DNA of 64,000 bases from Sandaracinaceae bacterium (GCA_019637095.1 JAHBWG010000041.1:21500-85499); one strand, 5' to 3'. Numbered from the stretch's first letter, positions 33,767 to 43,203 are shown. Made by a program: numbers and translations. The notes: a model not told the origin generated them from the letters alone.

Positions 33767-35592
33767 GGCGAGGGCTCCGCCGGCTCGTCCGTGGCGCTCG
33801 GGTCGCTCGGCTCACTCGGCGCCGTCGCGTCCCGCGGCGCGCTCGACGCCTCGCGCGGGGGCGCATCCGCCGCGGAGGGCGCGGTCTCGCTCGCCGCGTC
33901 GCTCGCCGTCGGGTGCGACGACGCGCCCGCGGCGCGCGGGGCGCGCGGAGACGGCGCGGGGTGGCTCGGCCGGATCGACGCCGCGGCCTCGGCGAGCTGC
34001 GCGCGCCGCCGCTCGCTCGCCGCGCGCGCCCCGCGCACGCGCGCCTCCACCGTGGCCCAGCACGCGAGCGCGAGCAGCCCGTAGACGATCAGCGGCACCG
34101 CGAGGTGACCGAGGTGGGCCAGCGCGCGCGCCGAGGGGAGATCGTTGAGCTGCGCCGCGAGGATCACCGGGTAGACCGCCGAGAAGTGGACGGTGAGCGG
34201 CGCCGACTCGCTCAGCTCGTCCATCGCGCGCGTGTCGAGCAGGATCGCCACGAGGAACGGCGCGACCGCGGCGGCGGCGACGACCGCGAGCGTGACGATG
34301 CGCGCGGCGAGCCCGTGCCGCAGCACGAGCCGCATCCACGTCCCGAACGACGCCGCGAAGAGCGCGACGACCGCGAGCCCGGCCGCGAGCGCGAACGACG
34401 CGAGGTCCCACGCGAAGTGCTCGCTCCACGAGGGATGGAGGAGCCGCCGCAGCCCGACCATGACCACGAACAGCAGCGCCGCGGTGCCGACGATGAGCGC
34501 GAACGAGAAGCGCAGCGTGCCGGCGGCGCCCGGGCCGGCGAGCGCGAACGCACGGCGCACGACCGACGCCTCGCGCAGCGCGAGCTCGTAGGGCCTCGGC
34601 GGCAGCGGGGGCTCGTTCGCGAAGAGCAGCGCGTAGAACCCGAGCAGGAGCCCGAGCAGCGTCAGCCCGAGCAGCGTCATCTGCGCCTGCGATCGCGCCG
34701 AGGTCGTGAGCGCGAGCGCCACCGCGGCGACGAGCGCCGTCGCGAACGTCATCACGATCGCCCAGCGCTTGAGCGGCGCGCTGCGGTTCTCGGCGGCGGG
34801 CCGGACGCCCGCGACGGCCGACGCGAGCAGGAACCAGACGGGCAGGCCGATCGCGTACGCGGTGCCCCCGAGCAAGAGGACCCAGGTGTCCCACTCGCCC
34901 GCGCGCACGGTGAACGCGTCGATGTAGAAGAACGGGCCCTCCATCGTGAGGTGCCACTCCGAGTGCGCGATGCTGCCGAACGCCGTCATCACCGAGGTGC
35001 TCGCGAACGCGAACGGCACGTAGAAGAACGTCGCGAGCACGATCGCGAGCCGGGTGCTCGGCAGCCGCGCGCTCAGCGCGATCCCGAACGCGATCGCCGG
35101 CGCGAGCGCCACGAGCATCGAGAGCAGTCCGACGACGACCTGCGTGGGCGCGACGCCTCCGAAGAGGAAGCCGATGCCGCTCACCGGCGCGAGCGCCACG
35201 AGCACGAGCGCGAACGAGGCGTAGGCGGCGAGGAACTTCCCGTGCACGACCCGCGACGCGCTCATCCCGCTGAGCTGCAGCGACTCCCACGTCTGCTGCT
35301 CGCGCTCGCTCGTGATCGCCGTCGCCGCGTAGCCGGGCGCGATGAGCGCGATGACGAAGAGCGTCGTGCCGAGGAAGAGCTGGAGGAGCCCCTGGCCCAC
35401 GCTCGCGGGCGGCACGTCGCCGGACGCGACGATCACGCCCGTGCTCAGCACGAGCAGGCTCACGAGGCCGGTCGACACGTAGAGGAAGCGCGCGAACAGC
35501 GCGGTGCGGAAGGTCGCGCGCAGCTCCTTGAGCAGGATCGGGTTCGGGTCCTCGATCGCGCCGCGCGCCGCCTCGACGATCCGCGCGATCAC
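33763..35592 (-). CDS. ABC-2-type transporter permease
   Basis: A 609-residue integral membrane protein with about twelve predicted helices in two halves (for example FLYVSTGLVSLLVLSTGVIVA, LFLGTTLFVIALIAPGYAATAI, VVGLLSMLVALAPAIAFGIAL, LIVGTAALLFVVMVGL), the layout of ABC-2/NosY-type permeases. The conserved segment TSEREQQTWESLQLSGMS after the second helix is typical of this class. A Ser/Pro/Ala-rich tail follows the last helix. It would pair with the ATPase encoded immediately upstream, whose stop overlaps its GTG start. Substrate unknown. Confidence 0.87.
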   Translation of the reverse strand: MIARIVEAARGAIEDPNPILLKELRATFRTALFARFLYVSTGLVSLLVLSTGVIVASGDVPPASVGQGLLQLFLGTTLFVIALIAPGYAATAITSEREQQTWESLQLSGMSASRVVHGKFLAAYASFALVLVALAPVSGIGFLFGGVAPTQVVVGLLSMLVALAPAIAFGIALSARLPSTRLAIVLATFFYVPFAFASTSVMTAFGSIAHSEWHLTMEGPFFYIDAFTVRAGEWDTWVLLLGGTAYAIGLPVWFLLASAVAGVRPAAENRSAPLKRWAIVMTFATALVAAVALALTTSARSQAQMTLLGLTLLGLLLGFYALLFANEPPLPPRPYELALREASVVRRAFALAGPGAAGTLRFSFALIVGTAALLFVVMVGLRRLLHPSWSEHFAWDLASFALAAGLAVVALFAASFGTWMRLVLRHGLAARIVTLAVVAAAAVAPFLVAILLDTRAMDELSESAPLTVHFSAVYPVILAAQLNDLPSARALAHLGHLAVPLIVYGLLALACWATVEARVRGARAASERRRAQLAEAAASIRPSHPAPSPRAPRAAGASSHPTASDAASETAPSAADAPPREASSAPRDATAPSEPSDPSATDEPAEPSP

Positions 35593-36518
35593 TGGAGCTC
35601 TCCCTTGGTGACCTCGAGGAAGATCCGCTCGAGGTCGTTGCGGTCCGGCTCGACGCGCACGACGCGCAGCCCGCGCGCGACGCAGTGGGCGACGATGTCG
35701 GCGATCGCCTCGTCGCCCCCGCGGTAGGTGAGCTCGTAGGCGCCGTCGGGGTCGCGCTCGGCCGCGAGGACCGCGGGCGCGGCGCGCAGCAGCTCGAGCG
35801 CGTCCTCGGGCGGCGCGTAGAGGCGCACGCGCACGCCGCGCTCCGGGTGCAGCTGCTCGCCGATGGCGCCGACGTCGCCCGAGGCGACGAGCCGCCCCTT
35901 CTCGAGGATCGCGACCGACGTGCACATGTCGCTGAGCTCGGTGAGGATGTGGCTCGACAGCAGGATCGTCTTGCCCAGGCGCTGGAGCTCCTCGATGAGG
36001 TCGCGCATCTCGATGCGCGCGCGCGGGTCGAGGCCGTTCGCCGGCTCGTCCAGCACGAGCACCTTCGGGTCGTGGAGCAGAGTACGCGCGATCGCGAGCC
36101 GCTGCTTCATCCCCTTGCTCAGCGCGCGCACGAGCCGATCGCGCAGCTCGCCGAGGTCGGTCAGCTCCATCACCGCGTCGACGGTGCGCGCGCGCGTCGA
36201 GCGCGGCAGGTCGTGCGCGGCGGCGAAGAACTCGAGGTACTCGCGGATCGTGACGCGCTCGTAGACGCCGAAGTTGTCCGGCATGAAGCCGAGGACCTCG
36301 CGGACGCGCGCGGGCTCGTCGACGCAGTCGATCCCGTCGACGAGGACGCGCCCGTCGTGGGGCTCGAGCAGCGTCGCGATCATGCGCAGCGTCGTCGTCT
36401 TGCCAGCGCCGTTCGGGCCGATGAAGCCGAAGATCTCGCCCGCGGGCACGGTGAAGCTGACGTCGCGCAGGACGTGGAGCGGGCCGAACCAGTGGCTGAC
36501 GTGCTCGACGCGGATCAC
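35589..36518 (-). CDS. ABC transporter ATP-binding protein
   Basis: A 309-residue ABC ATPase. Walker A GPNGAGKTTT, Q-loop region FMPDNFGVYERV, signature LSKGMKQRLAIARTLLHDP (variant of LSGGQ), Walker B VLVLDEPANGLDP and the H-loop LSSHILTEL. A C-terminal domain of about 90 residues follows, as in CcmA/DrrA-type exporters. It forms the transporter with the permease at 33763-35592, and the GTG start overlaps the previous stop (GTGA). The unusual DEPANGLD instead of DEPTSGLD is a conservative change. Confidence 0.94.
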   Translation of the reverse strand: MIRVEHVSHWFGPLHVLRDVSFTVPAGEIFGFIGPNGAGKTTTLRMIATLLEPHDGRVLVDGIDCVDEPARVREVLGFMPDNFGVYERVTIREYLEFFAAAHDLPRSTRARTVDAVMELTDLGELRDRLVRALSKGMKQRLAIARTLLHDPKVLVLDEPANGLDPRARIEMRDLIEELQRLGKTILLSSHILTELSDMCTSVAILEKGRLVASGDVGAIGEQLHPERGVRVRLYAPPEDALELLRAAPAVLAAERDPDGAYELTYRGGDEAIADIVAHCVARGLRVVRVEPDRNDLERIFLEVTKGELQ

Positions 36519-38614
36519 GGGCCGCCCTCCCCGTCGAGCGGCGCGTCGAGCGCGGGCTCCTCGAGCTCGGAGGCCTCGTCCTCGAAGGGCGTCCCGGGCG
36601 CGAGGACGCCGCCGTAGCCGTCGTCGACGAGCACCGGCGCGCGCGCGAGCGGCGGCGGGCCCTCGGGGGTGGGCTGGACGCGGATCCAGCGCTCGTCCTG
36701 TTCGGCGGCGAAGGTGCCGCCGAGCTCCTCGCGGCGCGCGGCGAGGCGCGCGTAGAGGACCGGCGCGCCCTGAGGGATGAGGTTCCCGCCGAGCAGGTGC
36801 ACGACGCCGCGCAGCCGCGCGCGAGCGTCCGCGTCGTCGGCGCCGCCGGTCACCGCCGCGAGCGTCCGCGGCGCCTCGGCGTCGGGGCCGAGCAGGAAGT
36901 GGCGGTCGAGCGAGCGCGCCGCCGTCGTCGGGATCTCGCGGCGCTGTCCGGGCGCGAGGTCGCCGACGACGTAGAGCGAGCCGCCGGCGTCGACGACGAC
37001 GGCGCCCGCGAGCGGCGTCGTGCTCGCGTTGACCACCGCGACCAGGCGCGCGCCGCTGCGCTCGAAGCGGATCGGGCCGCCCAGATCGAGCACGCGATCC
37101 TCGCGCAGGAAGGTCGTCTCCCAGAGGCCGGCGCGGAAGTCCGTCAGGCGCGGGCTCGCGCCGGCGCCGCGCAGCACCGGGCCCTCGCCCGAGCCGCCGC
37201 CGACGTGCCGCACCACCTCGCCCGGCCCGGGCCCCGGGAGGTCGAACGTGCCCGGCCGCGTCGAGTAGAGGCCCGTGTAGCGGCGCGCGAGCGCGCGCGG
37301 CTCCCCCTCGAGCGCCTCGAGGACCTCGACGCGGCGGTAGCGCATGACGACGCCCTTGCCGACGTAGCCGACCGCGAGCAGCACGACCACGCAGCCGCTC
37401 GCGACGAGCGGCGTCGTCACGAGCGCGAGCACCGGGCGGTTCTGCCGCGCGACCCAGCCGAAGTTGAGCGGCCCGACGAGCACGACGTAGAAGAGCAGCA
37501 CGAGCGCGACGAGCACGAGCGCCGGGCGGAACGCCTGGTTCGGATCGAGCGCGGCGCGCAGCGTGCCGAACGAGCCGGCCTCGTCCCAGTAGCGGCTGTC
37601 GAGCTCCTCGACGCCGCGCGCGAACGGCAGCGCCGGCGCGACGTCGTGGCTCGTCGCGAGCATTGCCGAGACGAGCGCGCGAGAGGCGCCGCCCTCGATC
37701 GCCGCGCCGCTCTCGAGGTCGTAGGGCGCGACGAGCACGCGGCCGAAGCCGACGCGCGTCATGCAGCCTCCCGCCGGGACGGCGCGCGCCGTCTCGCAAG
37801 CGAGCCGCCGCGTCCCGGGCGGGCTCGCCCACTCGGGGTCGACGTGCATCTCCTCGCTCCGCGTCATCGGACCGGCGAGCGCGGTGAGCCACGGCTGGCG
37901 CAGGTCCGCGTCGCTGCGCGGCGACACGAGCAGCGTCCCGCCGGCGCGCAGCCAGTCCTCGATCGCCTCGCGCCCGGCGGCCCCGACCCGCGCGAGCGCC
38001 GGGCCCGACGCGACGAGCAGCCCGACCGTGGACCACCCCGCGCCGCCGTCGGGCAACAGCGGATCGCCGCTCGCGCCGTCGAAGCGCACCGTGCCGACGG
38101 GGAAGCGCGCGCGACGCGGCAGCCCGCCCGCGAGCGTGTCGACGTCGAGATCGAGCAGCGCGCCGCGCAGGCGCGGCGGGTCCGAGAGCAGGACCACCGA
38201 GCGCTCGGAGGGAGCGTAGTCGATGCTGCGCTCGGCGCGCCCGAGCACGCGCCCGTCGGCGTCGAAGCGCACGACGATCGTGTTGCCGGGAGAGCCGCCG
38301 AAGACGGAGAACGAGAGCCGCCGCGTCTGCCCCGCCGGGACGTCGATCGCGTCGGCGCGCCGGTAGCTCGTCCCGCGATAGCCGCTCACCCGCGTCTCGA
38401 CGACGCCGCGCTGATCGGTCCGCGTGCGGTTCTCGAGCTCGACGACGATCGGCGCCCAGCCGTCTCCGATCAGCGTGCCCTCCCCGAACAGCGCGCCGAC
38501 CTCCACGCGCGCGGGCGTCCAGAGGCTCTGCTCCTGCGCCGCCGCGCGCGCGGGCGCGAGGAGCGCGAGCAGCCCGAGCGCGAAGAGCTCGGGCGCGCGG
38601 CACGCGCGGCTCAC
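36515..38614 (-). CDS. Large envelope protein of the MoxR/vWA operon
   Basis: A 699-residue protein with a signal peptide (LFALGLLALLAPARAAAQ), an N-terminal beta-sandwich (WAPIVVELENRTRTDQRGVVETRVSG), a Rossmann-like region of the DUF4350/glutamine-amidotransferase-like kind (AGREAIEDWLRAGGTLLVSPRSD) and two membrane helices (ALVLVALVLLFYVVLVGPL and LALVTTPLVASGCVVVLLAVGYV), then about 300 residues of extracytoplasmic domain. I do not recognise a named family for the full protein. GTG start overlaps the MoxR stop. Its place between MoxR and the ABC genes implies a common envelope function. Confidence 0.8.
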   Translation of the reverse strand: MSRACRAPELFALGLLALLAPARAAAQEQSLWTPARVEVGALFGEGTLIGDGWAPIVVELENRTRTDQRGVVETRVSGYRGTSYRRADAIDVPAGQTRRLSFSVFGGSPGNTIVVRFDADGRVLGRAERSIDYAPSERSVVLLSDPPRLRGALLDLDVDTLAGGLPRRARFPVGTVRFDGASGDPLLPDGGAGWSTVGLLVASGPALARVGAAGREAIEDWLRAGGTLLVSPRSDADLRQPWLTALAGPMTRSEEMHVDPEWASPPGTRRLACETARAVPAGGCMTRVGFGRVLVAPYDLESGAAIEGGASRALVSAMLATSHDVAPALPFARGVEELDSRYWDEAGSFGTLRAALDPNQAFRPALVLVALVLLFYVVLVGPLNFGWVARQNRPVLALVTTPLVASGCVVVLLAVGYVGKGVVMRYRRVEVLEALEGEPRALARRYTGLYSTRPGTFDLPGPGPGEVVRHVGGGSGEGPVLRGAGASPRLTDFRAGLWETTFLREDRVLDLGGPIRFERSGARLVAVVNASTTPLAGAVVVDAGGSLYVVGDLAPGQRREIPTTAARSLDRHFLLGPDAEAPRTLAAVTGGADDADARARLRGVVHLLGGNLIPQGAPVLYARLAARREELGGTFAAEQDERWIRVQPTPEGPPPLARAPVLVDDGYGGVLAPGTPFEDEASELEEPALDAPLDGEGGP

Positions 38615-39624
38615 CCCGCCAGCGCCTCCACGCGATCGGACGGGCGCGGGACCTCCGCGAGCAGCCGCGCGAGGATCGCGTCCGTCCCGACCCCGTCGGC
38701 CTCCGCTTCGAAGCTCGGGATCAGCCGGTGGCGAAGCGCAGGATACGCGACGCGCTCGAGGTCCGCGAAGCTCACGTGCGCGCTCCCGCGCATCAGCGCG
38801 TGGACCTTCGCGGCGAGCACCATCGACTGCCCGCCGCGCACGCCCGCGCCGTAGCGGAGCAGGCGCTTCGCGGTCGGCGCCGCGCCGGCGTCGCTCGGAT
38901 CGCTCCTCCTCACGAGCTGCGCGACCCACCGCGTGAGCCCCTCGGCGACGTACACCTCGCGCACGAGCGCGCGCATGGCGAGCAGGCGCGGTCCGTCGAC
39001 GACGCGCGGGACCTCCGCGACGTGCGTGCCCGTCGTGCGCTCGAAGATCGCGACGAGCGTCTCCTCGTCGGGGTTGGGCACGAGCACCTTGAAGAGGAAC
39101 CGATCGAGCTGCGCTTCGGGCAACGGGTACGTGCCCTCCATCTCGATCGGGTTCTCCGTCGCGAGCACGAAGAACGGCTGCTCGAGGCGGTGCACGGTGC
39201 CCGCGATCGTGACGCTGTGCTCGGCCATCGCCTCGAGCAAGGCGCTCTGCGTCTTGGGCGTCGCGCGGTTGATCTCGTCGGCGAGCACGAGCTGCCCGAA
39301 GATCGGGCCCTTCGCGAGCTCGAACCGCTTGCGCCCGCGCTCGTCCTCGACGACCACGTTGGTGCCGACGATGTCGCCCGGCATGAGGTCCGGCGTGAAC
39401 TGGATGCGCGAGAAGCGCAGCTCCATCGCCTCGGCCAACGTGCGCACGAGCAGCGTCTTGCCGAGCCCGGGCGCGCCCTCGAGCAGCGCGTGGCCGCCCG
39501 CGAAGAGGCACATCAGCACCTCCTCGACGACATCGGCCTGACCCACGATCACCTCGGCGACCGCCGCGCGCAGCGCCGCGGCCGTCTCGCGGAAGGCGTG
39601 CGCGCGATCCTCGCTCTCGCTCAT
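38611..39624 (-). CDS. MoxR-family AAA+ ATPase
   Basis: A 337-residue MoxR-type AAA+ ATPase, a class that acts as a chaperone for assembly of protein complexes together with vWA partners. Walker A EGAPGLGKT, Walker B LVLADEINRATP, sensor 1 FVLATENPIEMEG, then YPLPEAQLDRFLFK and the C-terminal helical lid (LRHRLIPSFEAEADG). Cytoplasmic, no membrane segment. ATG at 39624 overlaps the upstream stop (ATGA). The pairing MoxR, DUF58 and vWA is classical; the ABC transporter within the same operon is not found in every member. Confidence 0.95.
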   Translation of the reverse strand: MSESEDRAHAFRETAAALRAAVAEVIVGQADVVEEVLMCLFAGGHALLEGAPGLGKTLLVRTLAEAMELRFSRIQFTPDLMPGDIVGTNVVVEDERGRKRFELAKGPIFGQLVLADEINRATPKTQSALLEAMAEHSVTIAGTVHRLEQPFFVLATENPIEMEGTYPLPEAQLDRFLFKVLVPNPDEETLVAIFERTTGTHVAEVPRVVDGPRLLAMRALVREVYVAEGLTRWVAQLVRRSDPSDAGAAPTAKRLLRYGAGVRGGQSMVLAAKVHALMRGSAHVSFADLERVAYPALRHRLIPSFEAEADGVGTDAILARLLAEVPRPSDRVEALAG

Positions 39625-41321
39625 CTCGATCCTCCACCGCCGAAGTAGGTCCGCACGTGCTCTCGGTAGTCCTCGGGGATCGGCGCGCGCTCGATCGCGC
39701 CCGCCCTGCCCTCGACCGCTTCACCGCTCGCCTCGGGCGCGCCGAGGCCCTCGGGCAGCGGCGCCCCCTCCGGGCTCACCCACTCGAACGTCGTCTGCGA
39801 CGGCGCGCCGGGGCCCATGCGCGGCCGCACGCGCGCGAGCGGTCCGTCCGAGCCGGGCACCGGCGCGCTCTGTCCGCCGCGCTCGCCCGGCCCGCCGCCC
39901 GAGCCGGTCCCTCCGGAGCCGGACCCGGAGCCCGAGCCGCTCCCCGAGCCCGAGCCGCTCCCCGAGCCCGAGCCGCTCCCCGAGCCGGCGCCGCTCCCCG
40001 AGCCCGGCCTCGCGATCGGGATCCCGCCGCCGGCGCCGGCCGTCAAGCTCGTTTGCATTCGATCGAGCTGATCGATCGCCTCGCGCAGCCGCCGCTCGAG
40101 CTCGTCGGCGTCGAGCGGCTGGCCCTCGGCGTCGGCGCGCGCGCTCGCCTCGGCGTTCTCGGCCGCCTGCGCGCGGCGCATCGCGTCGGCGAGCCGCTGC
40201 CGCTCCTCGGGCGTCAGGCGCGACCACGCCTCGCGCATCGCGTCGACCATCTCGCGCGTGAGCTGGCTTCCGTCGCCGTCGCGGGAGAGGCGCTCGAGCT
40301 GCCGCGCCACGCGCTCGCCTTGCAGCTCGGGCAGCGCGTCCGCGAGCTCGCGCGCGAGCTCGGCCTGCTCGCGCCGCCGCTCGAGCAGCCGCTCGCGCGC
40401 CGAGAGAGACTGCGCCAGCGCCTCGTCGCCCTCGCGCCGCGCCGCCGCGAGCGCCTCGCGCAGCGCGTCGCGCGCGCGCTCGCGATCCGCCGCCTCGCGC
40501 CGCGCCGCCGCGCGCTCCACGGCGCGATCGAGCGCCTCGAGGTCGCGCTCCTCGAGCGCGCGCCGCAGCTCCGGCTCGCGCGCGAGGGCCTGCGCCGCCG
40601 CGTCGCGCGCCCTGCGCTCGTCGGCGCTCTGGCGCTGGCGCGACGCCTCGAGCCGCGCCCGCAGCGCCTCGAGCCGCTCCTCCGCCTCGCGCCGGTCCAT
40701 CCCCGCCGCGAGCGCCGCGCGCAGCTCCCGCGCCTCGCGCGCGAGCTCGTCGAGCTCGCGGCGGCGCGCCGGATCGCGCTCCTCGGGCGCGAGCCGCTCG
40801 ATGCGCTCGAGCGCCTGCGCGTCGAGCGTGCGCACGCGGTCGCCGTCTGCCGCGCCGCCGCCGACGCGCGGCGGCACCGGCGCGAGGAGCGCCGCGGCGA
40901 AGAACACCGCCGGCGCGACGAGCCACGCCGCGCCTCGGAGCCCGAGCGAGAGGCGCACCTCCTCCTCGTCGGCGGCCGCGAGCCGCTCCTGGGCCGCGCG
41001 CACCGTCGGCTCGAGGAACGCGGGCACCTCGCGTTCGAGCTCCCACGCGGTCAGGATCGCCTCGCCCGCCTCGAGCCGGCGGTCCACGAACATGACGAGC
41101 GCCTCGTCGTCGGGCCGCGCGCGGCGCGCGCGCAGCCAGCCGAGGAGCGGCCCGAGCGGCAGCACGAGGGCGGCGCTCCACTTGGGCGCCCACGGCCACA
41201 CGATCGCGAGCAGCACGGCGAGCGCCCCCGCGACGACCGCGACGGTCACCGTGCTCTGCAGCATCGCCCGCGCGAGCAGGCGGCGCCGGATCGCACGCAC
41301 GAGCACGTCGAGCCGTTGCAT
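39621..41321 (-). CDS. Coiled-coil membrane protein with Ser-Gly repeat linker
   Basis: First gene of the operon, 566 residues. Two N-terminal membrane helices (VTVAVVAGALAVLLAIVWPWAP, LVLPLGPLLGWL) and a third at AAWLVAPAVFFAAALLAPV lead to a long charged coiled coil (about residues 180-410, rich in Arg, Glu, Ala), which resembles DUF4175-type proteins. A linker of alternating Ser and Gly is encoded by 18-bp DNA repeats (39931-40002), followed by a short C-terminal domain (TTFEWVSPEGAPLPEG, EHVRTYFGGGGSR). It may act as a periplasm-facing arm of the complex. ATG at 41321; the 5' region lacks a clear Shine-Dalgarno sequence. Divergent from the lipoprotein at 41497. Confidence 0.8.
   Translation of the reverse strand: MQRLDVLVRAIRRRLLARAMLQSTVTVAVVAGALAVLLAIVWPWAPKWSAALVLPLGPLLGWLRARRARPDDEALVMFVDRRLEAGEAILTAWELEREVPAFLEPTVRAAQERLAAADEEEVRLSLGLRGAAWLVAPAVFFAAALLAPVPPRVGGGAADGDRVRTLDAQALERIERLAPEERDPARRRELDELAREARELRAALAAGMDRREAEERLEALRARLEASRQRQSADERRARDAAAQALAREPELRRALEERDLEALDRAVERAAARREAADRERARDALREALAAARREGDEALAQSLSARERLLERRREQAELARELADALPELQGERVARQLERLSRDGDGSQLTREMVDAMREAWSRLTPEERQRLADAMRRAQAAENAEASARADAEGQPLDADELERRLREAIDQLDRMQTSLTAGAGGGIPIARPGSGSGAGSGSGSGSGSGSGSGSGSGSGSGSGGTGSGGGPGERGGQSAPVPGSDGPLARVRPRMGPGAPSQTTFEWVSPEGAPLPEGLGAPEASGEAVEGRAGAIERAPIPEDYREHVRTYFGGGGSR
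39931..40002. repeat. 18-bp in-gene tandem repeat encoding Ser-Gly
   Basis: Four 18-bp units (CCCGAGCCGCTCCCCGAG on the plus strand; the last with two changes) code for a Ser-Gly linker. Repeat number may vary between strains by slippage, changing linker length without shifting the frame. Confidence 0.85.
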
Positions 41322-41496
41322 CGGGGGGCGAGTGTCGCTCGTGCGGTGCGCGGTCTCCAAGTGTGTTTCCCCGACCCGAACCGTAGGGCCGCCCTTGGGC
41401 CGAGGCGCGGCTCGCCGGAGGCGACGGCGCGGAGGCCTCGTGGCATTCCCGTGGCGCCGACTTGCGCGCGCGCTCGACCCGATCGATGACCGGGGG

Positions 41497-42768
41497 ATGG
41501 GACGCGCGTGGGTGTGGGCCGGGCTCGCCGTCGTGTGCGCGGCGTGCGACGGCCGGGCGGAGACGGACGTGGACGGCGGAGCGCGGCAGGACGCGGGCGA
41601 CGCGGCCGCGGACGCGGCGAGCCTCGAGGACGGCGGCGCGGCGACGTGCCTCGAGCAGCTCGCCGAGCGGCGCGTGGCGCTCGACCCGATGGGACCGCTC
41701 ACCCAGATCCACCCCGAGGTCTTGTTCGATGGCGAAGCGATCTGGGTCGTGTACTCGCGGCCGGAGCCGGGGGGCGGGAACTTCGACGTGTGGGCGACGC
41801 GGCGCGCCTGCGACGGGAGCGTGCTCGTCGCGCCCTTCCTCGTCTCGGCCGACCCGGCCGGCAACGACGTCGATCCCTCGATCGCAGCGAGCGGCGAGAC
41901 CCTGCTCATCGCGTGGGTGACCGACGACGGCTCGGGCGGGATGGGCAACCTGCAGATCCGCTCGAGGACCTTCGCGCGCGACGGCGCGCCGCGGGACGCC
42001 ACGGATCGGACGCTGCGCACGTCGTTCGAGGGGGCGCCCGTCCTCGACAGCCACCTCGGCGCGGCGCTCGTGGCGCGGCCGGGCGGCGGCTTCGTGCTCG
42101 CGGGGACGCGCGCGGTGCCCGACCGGCTGCGCTTCTCCGTCTACGCGCAGGACCTCGGGCTCGACGGCGCGCTCGAGGCCGAGGCGCGCGAGCCGGCGCC
42201 CGAGGTGCTCGTCTCGCACACGAGCGCGGCGATCGCGATCGACGCCGCGGGCGGGCGCTGGCTCGTGTTCGACCGCGCGCCGGACGACGGCGCGACGCAC
42301 GTGCGGCTCGATCGGCTCGACGGCAGCGAGTCCGCGCCGGTCGAGGAGGGACTCGCGAGCTCGGGCGGCGCCGACGCGCTCGCGCACGCGGGCGCGGTCC
42401 ACGTCGCGTACGCGGGCGAGGTCGCGGGCGAGGTCGACGTGCGCATCGTCGACGCGACGCGCCCGCTCGCCGAGCGCGTGGCGCGCGTGATCGGCGAGCG
42501 TGGGCGCGTCGAGCACTCGCCGCGCCTCGCGGGCGGCGGCGACGCCGTCGCGGTCGCGTACTTCCGCCAGGTGCGCGGCTTCTCGAACGACCTCTTCGTC
42601 GCGTCGGTCACCGACCCCGACCTCGCGCCGGTGCTCGTCGACACGCCGGTGCCCGCCTACGCGCCGGCGATCACGCACGTCCTGGGCGACTACTGGTTCG
42701 TCAGCTACGCGATCGGCGACAGCCCGAGCTTCCGGCTCGTGGGCCGCTTCGTGCGGCTCGCGCGCTGA
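41497..42768 (+). CDS. Lipoprotein with Asp/Ala linker and propeller-like repeats
   Basis: A 423-residue predicted lipoprotein (lipobox VCAAC near residue 17). After the acylated Cys a disordered Asp/Ala/Gly segment is followed by repeats such as VLFDGEAIWVVYSRPEPGGGNFDVWATRRACDG, PSIAASGETLLIAWVTDDGSGGMGNLQIRSRTFARDG and ALAHAGAVHVAYAGEVAG, consistent with a beta-propeller. Organisation matches the 8669-10057 protein. Function unknown. ATG at 41497 with GGGGG upstream. Convergent with the cytochrome gene (3 bp between stops). Confidence 0.78.
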   Translation: MGRAWVWAGLAVVCAACDGRAETDVDGGARQDAGDAAADAASLEDGGAATCLEQLAERRVALDPMGPLTQIHPEVLFDGEAIWVVYSRPEPGGGNFDVWATRRACDGSVLVAPFLVSADPAGNDVDPSIAASGETLLIAWVTDDGSGGMGNLQIRSRTFARDGAPRDATDRTLRTSFEGAPVLDSHLGAALVARPGGGFVLAGTRAVPDRLRFSVYAQDLGLDGALEAEAREPAPEVLVSHTSAAIAIDAAGGRWLVFDRAPDDGATHVRLDRLDGSESAPVEEGLASSGGADALAHAGAVHVAYAGEVAGEVDVRIVDATRPLAERVARVIGERGRVEHSPRLAGGGDAVAVAYFRQVRGFSNDLFVASVTDPDLAPVLVDTPVPAYAPAITHVLGDYWFVSYAIGDSPSFRLVGRFVRLAR

Positions 42769-42771
42769 CGC

Positions 42772-43203
42772 TCACGGGGTCGCGCGGAGCGAGCGCACGT
42801 GGCCGACGAGCGCGCCGATGCCGCGCTCGTTGAGCTGCCCGCCGAACGCCGGCATGAGCCCCTGGCCCATGCGGATCGCGCGCGCCACGTCCGCGTCGGA
42901 GCGCGCGTCGTGGTACTCGGGGCGCGTGAGGTCGGGCATGGTCGCGGTCGGCGCCTCGGGCCCGTCGCCCCGCCCGCTCGTGCCGTGGCACGACGCGCAC
43001 CGCGCGTCGAAGAGCGCCGCCGCGGCGCGCGCGACCATCTCGGGCGTCGGCTCCGCGCCCGGCTCGGCGGGCGTGCGCGCCGGATCCGGCTCGGCGGGCT
43101 GCTGGTGGTCCGACGGCCGCCACTCGCGCACGTCGCCGCGCGGCGGCTGTCCATCACAGCCCGACGCGAGCGCGAGGCTCGCGAGGGCCAGGAGCGTGCT
43201 CAT
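42772..43203 (-). CDS. Mono-haem c-type cytochrome lipoprotein
   Basis: A 143-residue periplasmic electron carrier. It starts at ATG 43203 with a lipobox LALASGC, then a Pro/Asp-rich linker, the haem-binding motif CASCHG, and the distal Met ligand in GQGLMPAFGGQL, the pattern of class I c-type cytochromes (cytochrome c6/cbb3-subunit III-like). An upstream in-frame ATG at 43227 would add eight basic residues. Attachment of haem would need the Ccm machinery, not in the window. Electron partners are unknown. Confidence 0.9.
   Translation of the reverse strand: MSTLLALASLALASGCDGQPPRGDVREWRPSDHQQPAEPDPARTPAEPGAEPTPEMVARAAAALFDARCASCHGTSGRGDGPEAPTATMPDLTRPEYHDARSDADVARAIRMGQGLMPAFGGQLNERGIGALVGHVRSLRATP

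Noticed and set aside
28206..41321. The vWA/MoxR operon as an anti-phage or ternary conflict system
   Set aside because: Proteins are membrane-anchored envelope types with an ABC exporter, and no nuclease, effector or nucleotide-signal component is present. An envelope role fits better.
41322..41496. Possible promoter for the vWA operon (TTGGAG / GACACT)
   Set aside because: Both boxes are poor matches and the spacing is 18 bp; too weak to list.
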